Source: Pedobacter sp.
GTDB lineage: Bacteria > Bacteroidota > Bacteroidia > Sphingobacteriales > Sphingobacteriaceae
Assembly: GCF_031119335.1 (NCBI RefSeq)
Contig: NZ_JAVHXT010000004.1
Coordinates: 46,774 to 110,773 of the forward strand
Length of the DNA: 64,000 bases
Direction: 5' to 3'
Positions 1-9,907 of this stretch are shown piece by piece. The notes under the pieces are model-generated. The model was not told the origin of the DNA. It ran no database searches and saw only the letters and a program-made list of their open reading frames with translations. A program made the translations under genes and the position numbers. Each line of letters begins with the position of its first letter. Position 1 is the stretch's first letter.

Positions 1-96
1 AAAGATGGTGATAAAAACTACTTCCAAGTTGACGTGAAGAAAGAAGAAGAAACAGCTTCATTGAAATTCGACGCTGAAGGTAAACCAGTAGAATAA
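1..96 (+). CDS. 3' end of a truncated small secreted PepSY-like protein; paralog of the 463-768 gene
   Basis: Frame 1 reads KDGDKNYFQVDVKKEEETASLKFDAEGKPVE*, identical to the C-terminal 31 aa of the next ORF. Confidence 0.85.
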   Translation, partial: KDGDKNYFQVDVKKEEETASLKFDAEGKPVE

Positions 97-129
97 TGAG
101 ATCATTCTAAAAACTACATAATTTGAAAG

Positions 130-157
130 AGCCAGCTTTAATGCTGGCTTTTTTTTT
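130..157 (+). terminator. Rho-independent terminator
   Basis: AGCCAGC-TTTAAT-GCTGGCT followed by a T-run. Confidence 0.85.
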
Positions 158-462
158 GTACTGATTTACTCGTTATGGAGAAGGAGGACGACCACAAGCA
201 ACAGTAGAAAGATATGCAACAGAGTTCCTAAGAAAACTTATCAAATTCATAGTAAACACCTTCTAGATCATCAATCTGTTGATTGTCGACATAAGAAACA
301 AGTTGTAGAGAAAGTCCTCAAAACTAATTTTAACACAAAAACTACAATAAACTGATTTTCAAGAAATTAAAGTTTTGACACAACATCAAATCCTTGTTGG
401 CATCATTATGTAGTATTAATTAGTATAATTCACAAAATGTATTAAACTTAAAAATAGATATT

Positions 463-768
463 ATGAAAAAGTTATTTGTAGCAGCTATCGTAGCATTCGC
501 AGGTTTTACAGCAACTCAAGCTCAGGCTTCAATCAATAAAGTAGAAATTGTTTCGGTTCAAGACAGCGTAGTGAAAACTCCTATCGAAATATCAGCTTTA
601 CCAGATGCAATTAAAACAGTATTGGCAACAGATCCATATAAAGATTGGACACCAACAGCAGCATTCAGCGTGAAAGATGGCGATAAAAACTACTTCCAAG
701 TTGATGTGAAAAAAGAAGAAGAAACTGCCTCATTGAAATTTGACGCAGAAGGTAAACCAGTAGAATAG
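463..768 (+). CDS. Small secreted PepSY-like/DUF2874-like protein
   Basis: 101 aa ORF with signal peptide (MKKLFVAAIVAFAGFTATQAQA) and 'ALPDAIKTVLATDPYKDW...YFQVDV...LKFDAEGKPVE' pattern. Confidence 0.7.
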   Translation: MKKLFVAAIVAFAGFTATQAQASINKVEIVSVQDSVVKTPIEISALPDAIKTVLATDPYKDWTPTAAFSVKDGDKNYFQVDVKKEEETASLKFDAEGKPVE

Positions 769-803
769 TTAGATCTATATTACATTCTTAAAAACTAAAA
801 GCC

Positions 804-840
804 GGAAAAGTCAGTTATATAATACTGGCTTTTCCTATTT
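804..840 (+). terminator. Rho-independent terminator
   Basis: GGAAAAGTCAGT...ACTGGCTTTTCC hairpin followed by a T-rich tract. Confidence 0.7.
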
Positions 841-848
841 TTGTATAT

Positions 849-2168
849 ATGGCATCTGTTTTAATTATTGAAGACGACAGCACTTTCGCTCAGATTATTG
901 AAGGATTTTTAATTAAGAACAATTTCGAAGTAACTACCGTAAGTAATGTTGCCAAAGCTCTCAAATTAATTGCGAACGAAGATTTCCAACTTCTACTAAT
1001 CGATTACCGCTTACCAGACGGTACAGGTATAGATGTACTTAATCACAGAAGAGAAACTGGCCTATCAGTACCCGCAATTATCATGACATCATTTAACGAT
1101 GTTCGTACAGCTGTAAAGGCCATACATTTGGGTGCATCGGATTATATCACCAAGCCTATTAATCCCGATGAACTTTTAATGGTAATTAGCAACGCACTTA
1201 AGAAAAAGGAAACTCAAAAAAACACCGAAAACAATTTCATTCGAGGGAAAAGTGACGTTGCCAATAGGTTATATCAACATATAGACTTAGTTGCCGAAAC
1301 TGATATGTCTGTAGTGATACAAGGCGAAAGTGGTACCGGAAAAGAATTTGCCGCAAGAACCTTACACCAACAAAGCAAACGCAAAAACAAACCATTCATT
1401 GCTATAGATTGCGGTGCACTTTCTAAAGATTTAGCCGCAAGCGAACTGTTTGGTCATGTTAAAGGAGCTTTCACTGGGGCTGTTACCGATAAAAAAGGTT
1501 CGTTCGAAGCCGCAAATGGAGGTACTATTTTCTTAGATGAAATTGGAAACCTGAGCTACGAAGTGCAAGTTAAACTGCTTAGAGCTTTGCAGGAGCGAGT
1601 TATTCAACCTTTGGGCAGCAACAAACAAATTCCAGTTGATGTGCGTATCATTACCGCCACCAACGATGATTTGGCCAACAGCATGAAAAATGGCGAGTTC
1701 CGCGAAGACCTTTACCATCGTATCAACGAATTCAAAATTCAGTTACCACCGCTAAGAGAAAGAGGTTCAGATTTGGAGCTTTTCATCGAACTCTTCATCA
1801 AGATATCTAACGAAGAACTAAACAGAAACGTAAAGGAACTGGATAAAGAAACTCGAAGTCTGCTACTTAAATACGATTGGCCAGGCAACCTCCGTGAGCT
1901 ACGAAACGTAATTAAGCGCATGGTTTTGCTTACCGCTGGCAGTGTTGCCACCGCCGATAGCTTGCCAGATGAAATGAAGATTGCTGTTGCAAATGAAGTT
2001 CCGCTAGACAATCCATCTGATTTGAAAGCGGTGAACGAAAGCAACGAAAAAGCACTCATTGCCGAAACTTTAACCAAAGTGAAGTACAACAAATCTAAAG
2101 CAGCAAAACTGTTAAATATCGACAGGAAAACACTGTACGCCAAAATGGAGCGCTACGGAATTGATTAG
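849..2168 (+). CDS. Sigma-54-dependent NtrC-family response regulator (REC-AAA+-Fis HTH)
   Basis: REC domain (IIEDD..LLIDYRLPDG), GESGTGKE, GAFTGA and C-terminal Fis-like HTH. Confidence 0.95.
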   Translation: MASVLIIEDDSTFAQIIEGFLIKNNFEVTTVSNVAKALKLIANEDFQLLLIDYRLPDGTGIDVLNHRRETGLSVPAIIMTSFNDVRTAVKAIHLGASDYITKPINPDELLMVISNALKKKETQKNTENNFIRGKSDVANRLYQHIDLVAETDMSVVIQGESGTGKEFAARTLHQQSKRKNKPFIAIDCGALSKDLAASELFGHVKGAFTGAVTDKKGSFEAANGGTIFLDEIGNLSYEVQVKLLRALQERVIQPLGSNKQIPVDVRIITATNDDLANSMKNGEFREDLYHRINEFKIQLPPLRERGSDLELFIELFIKISNEELNRNVKELDKETRSLLLKYDWPGNLRELRNVIKRMVLLTAGSVATADSLPDEMKIAVANEVPLDNPSDLKAVNESNEKALIAETLTKVKYNKSKAAKLLNIDRKTLYAKMERYGID

Positions 2169-2240
2169 CTTGCGTACGGGCTAAACATTTTCCGCCCATT
2201 TTTTCTGAAAAGCATAACCTCTACCACTATCAACAACAAG

Positions 2241-2305
2241 TCCTTCTTTCCGCTGTAGTCCCTTCTTTCGCTGCGCTCAATTGGGAGCTGCCGCTACAAT
2301 AAGGT
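2241..2305. repeat. Intergenic repeat containing TTTCCGCTGTAGTC ... GCTGCCGCTACAATAAGG
   Basis: CTTTCCGCTGTA(A/G)TC core recurs near 7993-8007; intergenic. Confidence 0.45.
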
Positions 2306-2414
2306 TTATTTAACAATGGCTTATACTACTATTTGCATCTTTTAGAATACGTATTTTCGGGTATCCAAAATTGTAAGCTAAGCAATATATTTACAGCCAG
2401 TTAATTAGCCAAAG

Positions 2415-3779
2415 ATGGAAAAACCTGCTATTAAACAAACTATTGTATTTCTAATCCTTTTAGCAACATCATTAATTGCAAATTCACAACCGAAAACAAC
2501 CCTAGCTAAACCAGCTGCAAATGAGCGAGTAGAAGTACTTAAAAAAGTAATAGCCGTTGCTGTCAACCCCAAAAACAATGGATTACAATTGGTAGATACT
2601 ATGTCTGTTGTTTCCAAAACGCATGGTATGTTGCTCAGTTCCATACCTTTTCCAGAAGCGACAAACGGTACTGGCATTTTATCTCGCTATGTATCGTACA
2701 ACAACAATATGGCTAAAATAAATTACAGCTGGATAGCATATATGAGAAAAATAAATACTGCTGACAGCCTGTCTTTTAATAAACAAATTGGACAATTGCA
2801 AGAAACTGTTGCTCTAGCATTACCTACTAATGTTAGGGACACTTTCTACACCAGAACCGATTATGGTGAGAAAAAAATGATTTGGCAATGGAAACCACAT
2901 CAAAACTATATTATAATTATAAAAGCTGCATCAAACATAAAATACAATTCGCCTTACGAAATTAGTTTAGAAGTGATTGTCGATAAAACCGTAGCTCAAA
3001 ACCAAAAAATAATGTTGGATACTTTAATGAATAAGTATACCACACTCGCTAGAAATGCAACTACTCGACAAGCTGCGGCTGCTTATGGGCTTACCCTATT
3101 CAAACTATTAAAATCAGAACAACTTTCTGATAAAGAAATTTTAGATAAAATGAGGCCTATAGTAATGCAAGCAGCCACAAAAGATATGGGTGCTGCCTTT
3201 GATATTATCATTAACAGTCAGGGGTATTTGCTGAAAGACCTACAAAAAGAGCTAACACCCGAACAATTAAATGCTTTTCGTTCGGAGGCAAAAAAAGTAG
3301 TCGACGATTTCGAAGTTAAGCAAAACGGAAAAAATATAAAAGTAACACAAGCTACCGCACCGCCAAAACCGCAAAAGCAAATTTATAATTTATACTACAC
3401 CAACGACCCAAATCCGGGACCAAACTCAAAGTATGTGTACATTAATTATCAAGATGTAGATGGACAGTATAGTATCAGAGACATTGCATTTATTCCAAAA
3501 AAAGGAAAAGATAAATGGCGAGTGATGGCCATAGGGCCTGACAAAGTGGTAAGCAGTTTACATTTTACTTCGCTAGGCGGTTACTGGAAAGCCGTAAATA
3601 TTAGAGATTGTTTTATTTGCTATGGCACCGGAACAGAAACAAGACAAACACCATACACCTACTATTACGAAGAGAAAGGCATTTACAACAAATATACCTA
3701 CAGCGGTAGTGGCTATAATACCACTTCTAAATTTTGTACTTCTTGTAATGGAGGAGGTTACAAAATTAGCCTAATGTAA
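2415..3779 (+). CDS. Hypothetical secreted protein with C-terminal DnaJ-like CxxCxGxG motifs
   Basis: Signal peptide; C-terminal CFICYGTGTE and CTSCNGGGYK. Confidence 0.7.
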   Translation: MEKPAIKQTIVFLILLATSLIANSQPKTTLAKPAANERVEVLKKVIAVAVNPKNNGLQLVDTMSVVSKTHGMLLSSIPFPEATNGTGILSRYVSYNNNMAKINYSWIAYMRKINTADSLSFNKQIGQLQETVALALPTNVRDTFYTRTDYGEKKMIWQWKPHQNYIIIIKAASNIKYNSPYEISLEVIVDKTVAQNQKIMLDTLMNKYTTLARNATTRQAAAAYGLTLFKLLKSEQLSDKEILDKMRPIVMQAATKDMGAAFDIIINSQGYLLKDLQKELTPEQLNAFRSEAKKVVDDFEVKQNGKNIKVTQATAPPKPQKQIYNLYYTNDPNPGPNSKYVYINYQDVDGQYSIRDIAFIPKKGKDKWRVMAIGPDKVVSSLHFTSLGGYWKAVNIRDCFICYGTGTETRQTPYTYYYEEKGIYNKYTYSGSGYNTTSKFCTSCNGGGYKISLM

Positions 3780-3784
3780 TAACC

Positions 3785-4573
3785 TTAAATAATCTCGAAA
3801 TGCTTCAGAGCATTCCAAATGCCATCACTGTCTACATCATCAGTAACGTAATTTGCTATTGCTTTTACTTCCGGATTGGCGTTGCCCATGGCTACTCCTA
3901 TTTGCACGTGCTTCAGCATTTCAATATCATTACCGCCATCGCCAAAAGCCATGGTTTCGGTTAAATCAATGCCAAAATATTTACAGAAAACATCAATCCC
4001 TACTTTTTTACTTTGGTTTTTTGCGTTAACGTCCGCAAATAAAGGTGTCCATCTAGAGGCGGTAGAATTTGGCATTACCGCAGCCATAAAAGCACTTTCC
4101 TGTTCTGGTCCTAAGAAAATATTTGTCTGCAAAACAGAAGTAACATCAACCTTATCAAAATCGATAATTGGCGGCACCGGAAGGTTAACATGCGCATACA
4201 TTCCAGCAATTTCTGGAGTTACATCATAGATACCAATTTCCTTCTCAGACATGAAAGAAAAACTCAGTGAATTTTCCTTCGCATAAGCTAAAATTCTACG
4301 AATATCATCAGCATCAATGCACTGTTTAAAAAGCAGTTCTTCATCTTTCGTTACACAATAACCCCCATTAAAAGTAATGTATCCATCGAAATTTAAATAT
4401 TTCACATGATCAATACTGTTAATTGAACGACCAGTAGATAAAATAATCTTTATGCCTTTAGCCTGTAATTCGGAAATTGCTTTTTCTGTAGTATCAGCTA
4501 CTTTATGCGTTTTGAAACTTAATAATGTACCGTCTATATCGAAAAAAATAGCTTTTACGGATGGATTTTGCAT
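3785..4573 (-). CDS. Cof-type HAD-superfamily hydrolase
   Basis: FFDIDGTLL, STGRS and GDGGNDIEML motifs. Confidence 0.92.
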   Translation of the reverse strand: MQNPSVKAIFFDIDGTLLSFKTHKVADTTEKAISELQAKGIKIILSTGRSINSIDHVKYLNFDGYITFNGGYCVTKDEELLFKQCIDADDIRRILAYAKENSLSFSFMSEKEIGIYDVTPEIAGMYAHVNLPVPPIIDFDKVDVTSVLQTNIFLGPEQESAFMAAVMPNSTASRWTPLFADVNAKNQSKKVGIDVFCKYFGIDLTETMAFGDGGNDIEMLKHVQIGVAMGNANPEVKAIANYVTDDVDSDGIWNALKHFEII

Positions 4574-4594
4574 GAAACAAAGTTAAGAAACATT

Positions 4595-4681
4595 CCCCGC
4601 TGATCTTCGCAGATTTAGGCCCGCAGATGTAACTTTTCAGTCATTTGTGTCTGCGAAAAAATCTGTGTTAATCTGCGGGAG
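4595..4681. repeat. Imperfect inverted intergenic repeat (CCCGCTGATCTTCGCAGATTT ... AAATCTGTGTTAATCTGCGGG)
   Basis: Self-complementary ends in a non-coding gap. Confidence 0.6.
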
Positions 4682-4687
4682 AAATAA

Positions 4688-7159
4688 TTAGTGAGAAATT
4701 GTGCCGATGCGAAATTCTATAGTCCTTAATAACGATTGCAACTGCTCCAGCAAATCAGTTATGCTAGTTTGAATAGCTTCATCCAACATTTCTACATCGG
4801 CAATCTCTTGCTCCAATTGCCTAAATGCAGCACCTAAATCTTTGGCTCCAATTTGCGCAACCCTTCCAGCTAGGCGATGAACAACCAACCTTGCCTGCGG
4901 CTGATTTCCATCTACCAAACTTTGTTGCAACAGCATTTTATCTTCTTCGCAATCTCGTTTAAAGCTGGCCAAAATCTTTCCCATCATTTCTTGGTCGCCC
5001 ATTGTCATTTTTTGCAAAGAAGTATCATCAAAACTTATTTCTTCTATAGCAGGCGGAATTGCAAACAAGCTCAACAAATCCTCCGCTTTAAAAGGTTTAA
5101 TGATCACGCCTTCAAACCCCTGATCTAAAACCGCCTGCTGTTCATCTGGCAAAACCTGCGCAGTAATAGCGTAATACTTCACATTGGCAGGCAACTTCGC
5201 TTTTAGCTTTTGGTGCAGTTCAATGCCAGTAATCCCTTCTAAACGCATATCTACCAAAACGTAGGCTAAATTATCGTCTAAAGGTTCGTTCAAAATTGCC
5301 TCGGCGGTGCTGAAAGTTTTATACGGAATTTTGTGGGCAGAAAAAATCAAATCGCACAGTTCTAAGATCAGTTTATCATCATCAATTACCCAAACGGTCT
5401 TCGTTCTATCCACAGCTTTCGTTTTCGCCAAACCAATTGTTTCTAATGGAGCAGCCACTTGCTGATATGGCAAATAAACCACAAACGAAGTGCCCTTACC
5501 CGGCTTACTTTTAGCAGTAATTCGGCCCTGCTGTGCATCAACCAATGTTTTTACAATAGCCAAACCCAAACCAGTACCATTTTGGTTAATTACCTGATGG
5601 TCTTGGTTGGCCACCTGCTCAAACTCCTTAAAAATATTTTCCTGATCTTTCTCCGAAAAACCAATGCCAGTATCTTCTACAGTAAAATAGCAGTGTACTA
5701 AACCCTCCGCTTCCTTACAATCTGCCGAAAGCTTCACATAACCTTTCATGGTAAACTTAATGGCATTGCCCAACAAATTGTAGAGTATTTGCTTTAATCT
5801 AAAGGCATCACCATTTACCCAATGTGGTTCGGTTAAATCAAAATTAGCCAACAGACTGATGCCTTTCTTTTCCGCTAAAGGGCGTACCGCATCCAACACC
5901 TCGTCCAATAATTTTTGAAGATCAAAATTCTCCTGTTTAAAGCTAAACTCACCCGAAGTAATCCGATTATAATCTAATACTTCATTTACAATCTGCAACA
6001 AATGCACCGAAGAACGATGTATCGCATCTACATGCTTTTTATCGGGTTGGTCTTGGCGTGCAATAAATTCTGCATAACCCAAAATAGCTTGCAAAGGTGT
6101 TCTAATTTCGTGGCTCATATTAGAAAGGAAGCGCTGTTTAGCCCTGCCGTGATACTCTGCCTCCTCTTTAGCTTTTTCTAGCGCCACCCTATATCTATTG
6201 TTCTTTGTAATATCGATAAGAATTAATGAACCCAAAATCAGGGTAATCACAAAAAACACAATAATGATGATCTTGATTTGCTGAACCCCCTCGCTAACCA
6301 CTGCTCTTGCCTGTTCTCCTGTAGAGTCTATTTGTGTTAAAGCTTCCGATTCTACTTCACGAAGTACATTAAGCATTTGTTTGGTGAGCGCACTACTAGA
6401 ACTGGCCAATTCAGCTTCCTTCTTTAAAAAACGATTGCTCTTTTGGCGCTGTTCGGTTTCTATCGTTTTTAACGAAGCTTCTACGTTCCGCATAACGCTA
6501 TCTTCAACCAGGGGGTTTAGTGTATCTTTCTTCACCTTGTATTCTTCGCTGATAATCTTATAAACCTCTGCCTTCTTTTTCCCGAACAATCTGCTTAAAA
6601 AACCACGAGATTTTTGTTCATCTTCTGGCGCAACTGTGGTGGTTGAAGTTGAAGTTTCTGTAGTAAAAACGGCACTATCCGCTTCTCTGGTGCGCTGTGA
6701 AAACAAAGTGTTTAACTTTTCTACCTCCTCCGAAAAAGATTGCGTATTCACTAAATTTTCCTTCACTTCCAAATAAAGCAGAAACTGCTTATCTCTATCT
6801 TTTAGCAACTGTTTCAGCTTCGAAATTCGCTTTTGCTGTTCTTGGTCGGCATCGTAAAGTGTATTTAAGGTATCTAGTGTTCTGCGTAATTTCTGTGTAG
6901 CAGCAAAAAAGCTCACATTATTTTTCGGCTCCCGCTGCAATTGGTCTAAAGAGGCTATTTGATGCGAAAGTTTGTTTACCAGCCTTAACTTATCATTGGG
7001 GGTCGATATTTTTTCAACCGTACCCAATATTTCTTCAAAAACAAACTTACTTACACCCCAGGCCATCACCAAAGCCAAACCTGCAAACAAAAATCCGAGC
7101 ACCACTTTGCCTTTGGTAGCTCTAAAAAAATGTTTCTGAGGTTGCGTTGTCGAAGTCAT
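4688..7159 (-). CDS. Hybrid sensor histidine kinase (TM sensor, HisKA, HATPase, REC, Hpt)
   Basis: LSNMSHEIRTPLQAILG, HATPase GTGLGLAIVK, REC (VLVDMRL), Hpt-like (VVHRLAGRVAQIGA). The listed ORF begins at 7183; the ATG at 7159 (MTSTTQPQ) looks more likely. Confidence 0.92.
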   Translation of the reverse strand: MTSTTQPQKHFFRATKGKVVLGFLFAGLALVMAWGVSKFVFEEILGTVEKISTPNDKLRLVNKLSHQIASLDQLQREPKNNVSFFAATQKLRRTLDTLNTLYDADQEQQKRISKLKQLLKDRDKQFLLYLEVKENLVNTQSFSEEVEKLNTLFSQRTREADSAVFTTETSTSTTTVAPEDEQKSRGFLSRLFGKKKAEVYKIISEEYKVKKDTLNPLVEDSVMRNVEASLKTIETEQRQKSNRFLKKEAELASSSSALTKQMLNVLREVESEALTQIDSTGEQARAVVSEGVQQIKIIIIVFFVITLILGSLILIDITKNNRYRVALEKAKEEAEYHGRAKQRFLSNMSHEIRTPLQAILGYAEFIARQDQPDKKHVDAIHRSSVHLLQIVNEVLDYNRITSGEFSFKQENFDLQKLLDEVLDAVRPLAEKKGISLLANFDLTEPHWVNGDAFRLKQILYNLLGNAIKFTMKGYVKLSADCKEAEGLVHCYFTVEDTGIGFSEKDQENIFKEFEQVANQDHQVINQNGTGLGLAIVKTLVDAQQGRITAKSKPGKGTSFVVYLPYQQVAAPLETIGLAKTKAVDRTKTVWVIDDDKLILELCDLIFSAHKIPYKTFSTAEAILNEPLDDNLAYVLVDMRLEGITGIELHQKLKAKLPANVKYYAITAQVLPDEQQAVLDQGFEGVIIKPFKAEDLLSLFAIPPAIEEISFDDTSLQKMTMGDQEMMGKILASFKRDCEEDKMLLQQSLVDGNQPQARLVVHRLAGRVAQIGAKDLGAAFRQLEQEIADVEMLDEAIQTSITDLLEQLQSLLRTIEFRIGTISH

Positions 7160-7255
7160 ATCTAAATAATAACCACAAAACACGCACCGAAAGTGTTTTC
7201 AAAATCTAAAATTTTTATTACTTAGAAGTTCTTCACCAAACTATATCTTTGTTAA

Positions 7256-7945
7256 ATGAACAGAATCGATCGGCTATTCGGCATCCTCATTTTATTGCAA
7301 TCTAAAAAGCATGTAAGTGCCGAAACCATTGCCAATCGTTTCGAAATCAGCGTTCGTACCGTTTATCGAGATGTAAAAGCTCTGGCCGAACAGGGTGTGC
7401 CTTTAAGCTTCGAACCCAGCAAAGGCTACTTCATTGTTCAGGGTTATTTTCTTCCGCCAGTTTCTTTTAATACCGACGAAGCCAGTGCTTTATTAATGAT
7501 GGAACGTTTTATAGAAGGCTTTGCTGATAAATCTATCAAACAGCATTACCACAGTGCGCTAGATAAAGTGAAGAACGTACTAAAAAGCAATCAGAAAGAA
7601 GTGCTCGAGAACCTGAATGAGAACATCAGGCTTCAGTTGCCAAAACGTATGCACAGCGATGTTGAGTATCTTTCTTTGCTCCAAAATGCCATTGCAGATA
7701 AAAATATTGTTCACATCAAATACAAAAATTACAAAGAAGAAATTAGCGAGCGCCGTTTAGAACCCATCGGATTAATTTTTTACGCCTTCTCCTGGCATTT
7801 AATCGGCTATTGCCACCTCCGCAACTCCTACCGAGATTTTAAAGTCAACAACATCCTGCAACTCAATTGTTCCTCACTGCCTTTTACACTCGCATCGCAC
7901 ATCAGCATTAACGATTACATGAAACAGCTGCCTGTTGATTATTAG
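7256..7945 (+). CDS. YafY-type HTH_11/WYL-domain transcriptional regulator
   Basis: N-terminal MNRIDRLFGILILLQSKKHVSAETIANRFEISVRTVYRDVKAL; WYL-like C-terminus. Confidence 0.9.
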   Translation: MNRIDRLFGILILLQSKKHVSAETIANRFEISVRTVYRDVKALAEQGVPLSFEPSKGYFIVQGYFLPPVSFNTDEASALLMMERFIEGFADKSIKQHYHSALDKVKNVLKSNQKEVLENLNENIRLQLPKRMHSDVEYLSLLQNAIADKNIVHIKYKNYKEEISERRLEPIGLIFYAFSWHLIGYCHLRNSYRDFKVNNILQLNCSSLPFTLASHISINDYMKQLPVDY

Positions 7946-8024
7946 TTGTTTTTGAAAGCGATTGTCATCCATTATCGGCAATTGCAGCCCCGCTTTCCGC
8001 TGTAATCTTTTTGTATTCTGTTGC

Positions 8025-8106
8025 CGTCATTTCGAACGCAGAGAGAAATCTGTTAAATAGAAGTACTTAACTTACAGATTCCTCCTCATACCTCGTCGAA
8101 ATGACG
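8025..8106. repeat. Palindromic CGTCATTTCG...CGAAATGACG intergenic element (MITE/REP-like)
   Basis: Arms CGTCATTTCGAACGCAGAGAGAAATCTGT / ACAGATTCCTCCTCATACCTCGTCGAAATGACG; second copy at 24774-24898. Confidence 0.8.
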
Positions 8107-8323
8107 CACCAAAAAGTATTTCCACTACAATCGGGCTTAATTAACAAAGCAAGCTCCTATCCAACGCCTCTAGCTAAAATCTTTTCATCCTTTGACGTTG
8201 TAAAACTCAAATACTCTTAAATGTCTTACATGGTAAAAAATAAAAATTTCACCATCAATTTTCCCACTGCCATAGGGTTGTCACTCCCCCATCCCAACTT
8301 TGTTTCAACAAAAAATAAACGTT

Positions 8324-8821
8324 ATGGATATCATCAAATTATTAACACACGAACTAACTGCAGAAGCAGCAACAACCCGTAAATTTTTAGCATTAGTACC
8401 ATTCGACAAACCAGATTGGGCACCGCACGAAAAAAGCATGAAGATGATGGACCTGGTAACCCACATTGCCGACTTATTTAGCTGGCCAAAGTTAGGCGTA
8501 GAAACCGACGAACTCGATTTTGCAACTGCACCTTACAACCCTACAAAAGTTGAAAACAACGACCAGCTAATTGCCATTTTAGACAAAGGTTTAGCCGAAA
8601 GCTTAGCTAGCTTAGCAGAAGTTGAAGAAGCTTTTTTAGAAAAGCCTTGGGTTTTGCGCACCGGCGAGCAAATTCATGTAGAAACAACTAAATACGGATT
8701 AATTAGAGTTTCTCTAAATCAAATTACTCATCACAGAGCCCAACTTGGTGTTTACTTCCGATTGTTAAACATTCCGGTTCCAGGTTCTTACGGGCCAACT
8801 GCCGACGAACAGAATTTCTAA
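8324..8821 (+). CDS. DinB-family protein
   Basis: DinB-like helical sequence with MDLVTHIADL and NQITHHRAQLGVYFR metal-ligand His motifs; start placed at the ATG preceding MDIIKLL. Confidence 0.85.
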   Translation: MDIIKLLTHELTAEAATTRKFLALVPFDKPDWAPHEKSMKMMDLVTHIADLFSWPKLGVETDELDFATAPYNPTKVENNDQLIAILDKGLAESLASLAEVEEAFLEKPWVLRTGEQIHVETTKYGLIRVSLNQITHHRAQLGVYFRLLNIPVPGSYGPTADEQNF

Positions 8822-8828
8822 ATACTAC

Positions 8829-8922
8829 AAACCACATAGACACATAGTTGAAGTAGAATTTTGAAATAAAAATAGGCGCTACTTCGCTGGAATTACCAAA
8901 TACTATGTGCCTATGTGTTTCA
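8829..8922. repeat. Inverted intergenic repeat (ACCACATAGACACATAGT ... ACTATGTGCCTATGTGTTT)
   Basis: Near-complementary ends read directly. Confidence 0.7.
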
Positions 8923-8989
8923 TTTTTTGAAGCCTACAACAAGATATTCAAATTAGAATTGGTTACTTTGCATCTTCGAAGAACCAATT

Positions 8990-9907
8990 ATGGATAGCAC
9001 CACGCGTTTAAATAAATACATCAGCGAAAGCGGACTTTGCTCAAGACGAGCTGCCGATAAATTCATTGAGTTAGGTCAGGTTTTTATCAACGGCAAACGA
9101 GCAAAAGTTGGCGATAAAGTTGCTGTAGGTGATGTAGTAAGCGTAAACGGACAAAAAATTGAAGCTCGTGAAGCTGACAACACCGTAATTTTAGCGTATA
9201 ACAAACCTGTAGGCGTAACTAGTACTACCGAAGCCTCGGTTAAAGACAACATTGTTGACCATGTAAATTACAGCGATCGTGTTTTTCCTATCGGCAGGCT
9301 TGATAAAGATTCGCAAGGCTTAATTTTTCTTACCAATAATGGCGATTTAGTAAACAAAATTCTTCGTGCTGGTAACAATCACGAAAAAGAATATATCGTT
9401 ACCGTAGATAAGCCCATAACCGACCAATTTATTGAAGGCATGGGGCATGGCGTACCCATATTAGGTGTAATGACCAAAAAATGCAAGGTTAAAAAAGAAA
9501 GTTCAAATGTACTTCGAGTTACACTAATACAAGGATTAAACCGACAAATAAGACGAATGTGCGAGCATTTTGGCTACGAGGTTGTTAGATTGGAAAGAGT
9601 GCGTATTATGAACATTTCGCTAAAAGGACTTGCCGTTGGCGATTGGCGTGAGTTAGAAGAACAAGAACTAAATTCTATTTACAAACTGCTATCTAACTCC
9701 AGTTCAGAAGCAGAAACTCAAAAAAAATCCGCTGTTAAAGCCGCAAAAGAATTTAGCAGGCAGAAAGCAATTAAATTTGGTACTAACGCCGACAAGAGAA
9801 CTAAAACAGTATCTAAATCTGCCGGAAAATCTCCAAACAAAAACGCTAGAAACAGTTCTGCTAAAGCAAAACCTAAAAATTTTTCAGCAAAAGGGAAAAG
9901 AAGATAA
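8990..9907 (+). CDS. rluF: 23S rRNA pseudouridine synthase, RluF/RsuA family, with Lys-rich C-terminal tail
   Basis: S4 domain ([20 protein letters not shown]), [35 protein letters not shown]. Confidence 0.9.
   Translation: MDSTTRLNKYISESGLCSRRAADKFIELGQVFINGKRAKVGDKVAVGDVVSVNGQKIEAREADNTVILAYNKPVGVTSTTEASVKDNIVDHVNYSDRVFPIGRLDKDSQGLIFLTNNGDLVNKILRAGNNHEKEYIVTVDKPITDQFIEGMGHGVPILGVMTKKCKVKKESSNVLRVTLIQGLNRQIRRMCEHFGYEVVRLERVRIMNISLKGLAVGDWRELEEQELNSIYKLLSNSSSEAETQKKSAVKAAKEFSRQKAIKFGTNADKRTKTVSKSAGKSPNKNARNSSAKAKPKNFSAKGKRR

Noticed and set aside
1739-2143. Antisense ORF of 134 aa in the NtrC-type regulator
   Set aside because: Ser/Leu-rich translation opposite a clearly conserved AAA+ protein; chance antisense ORF.
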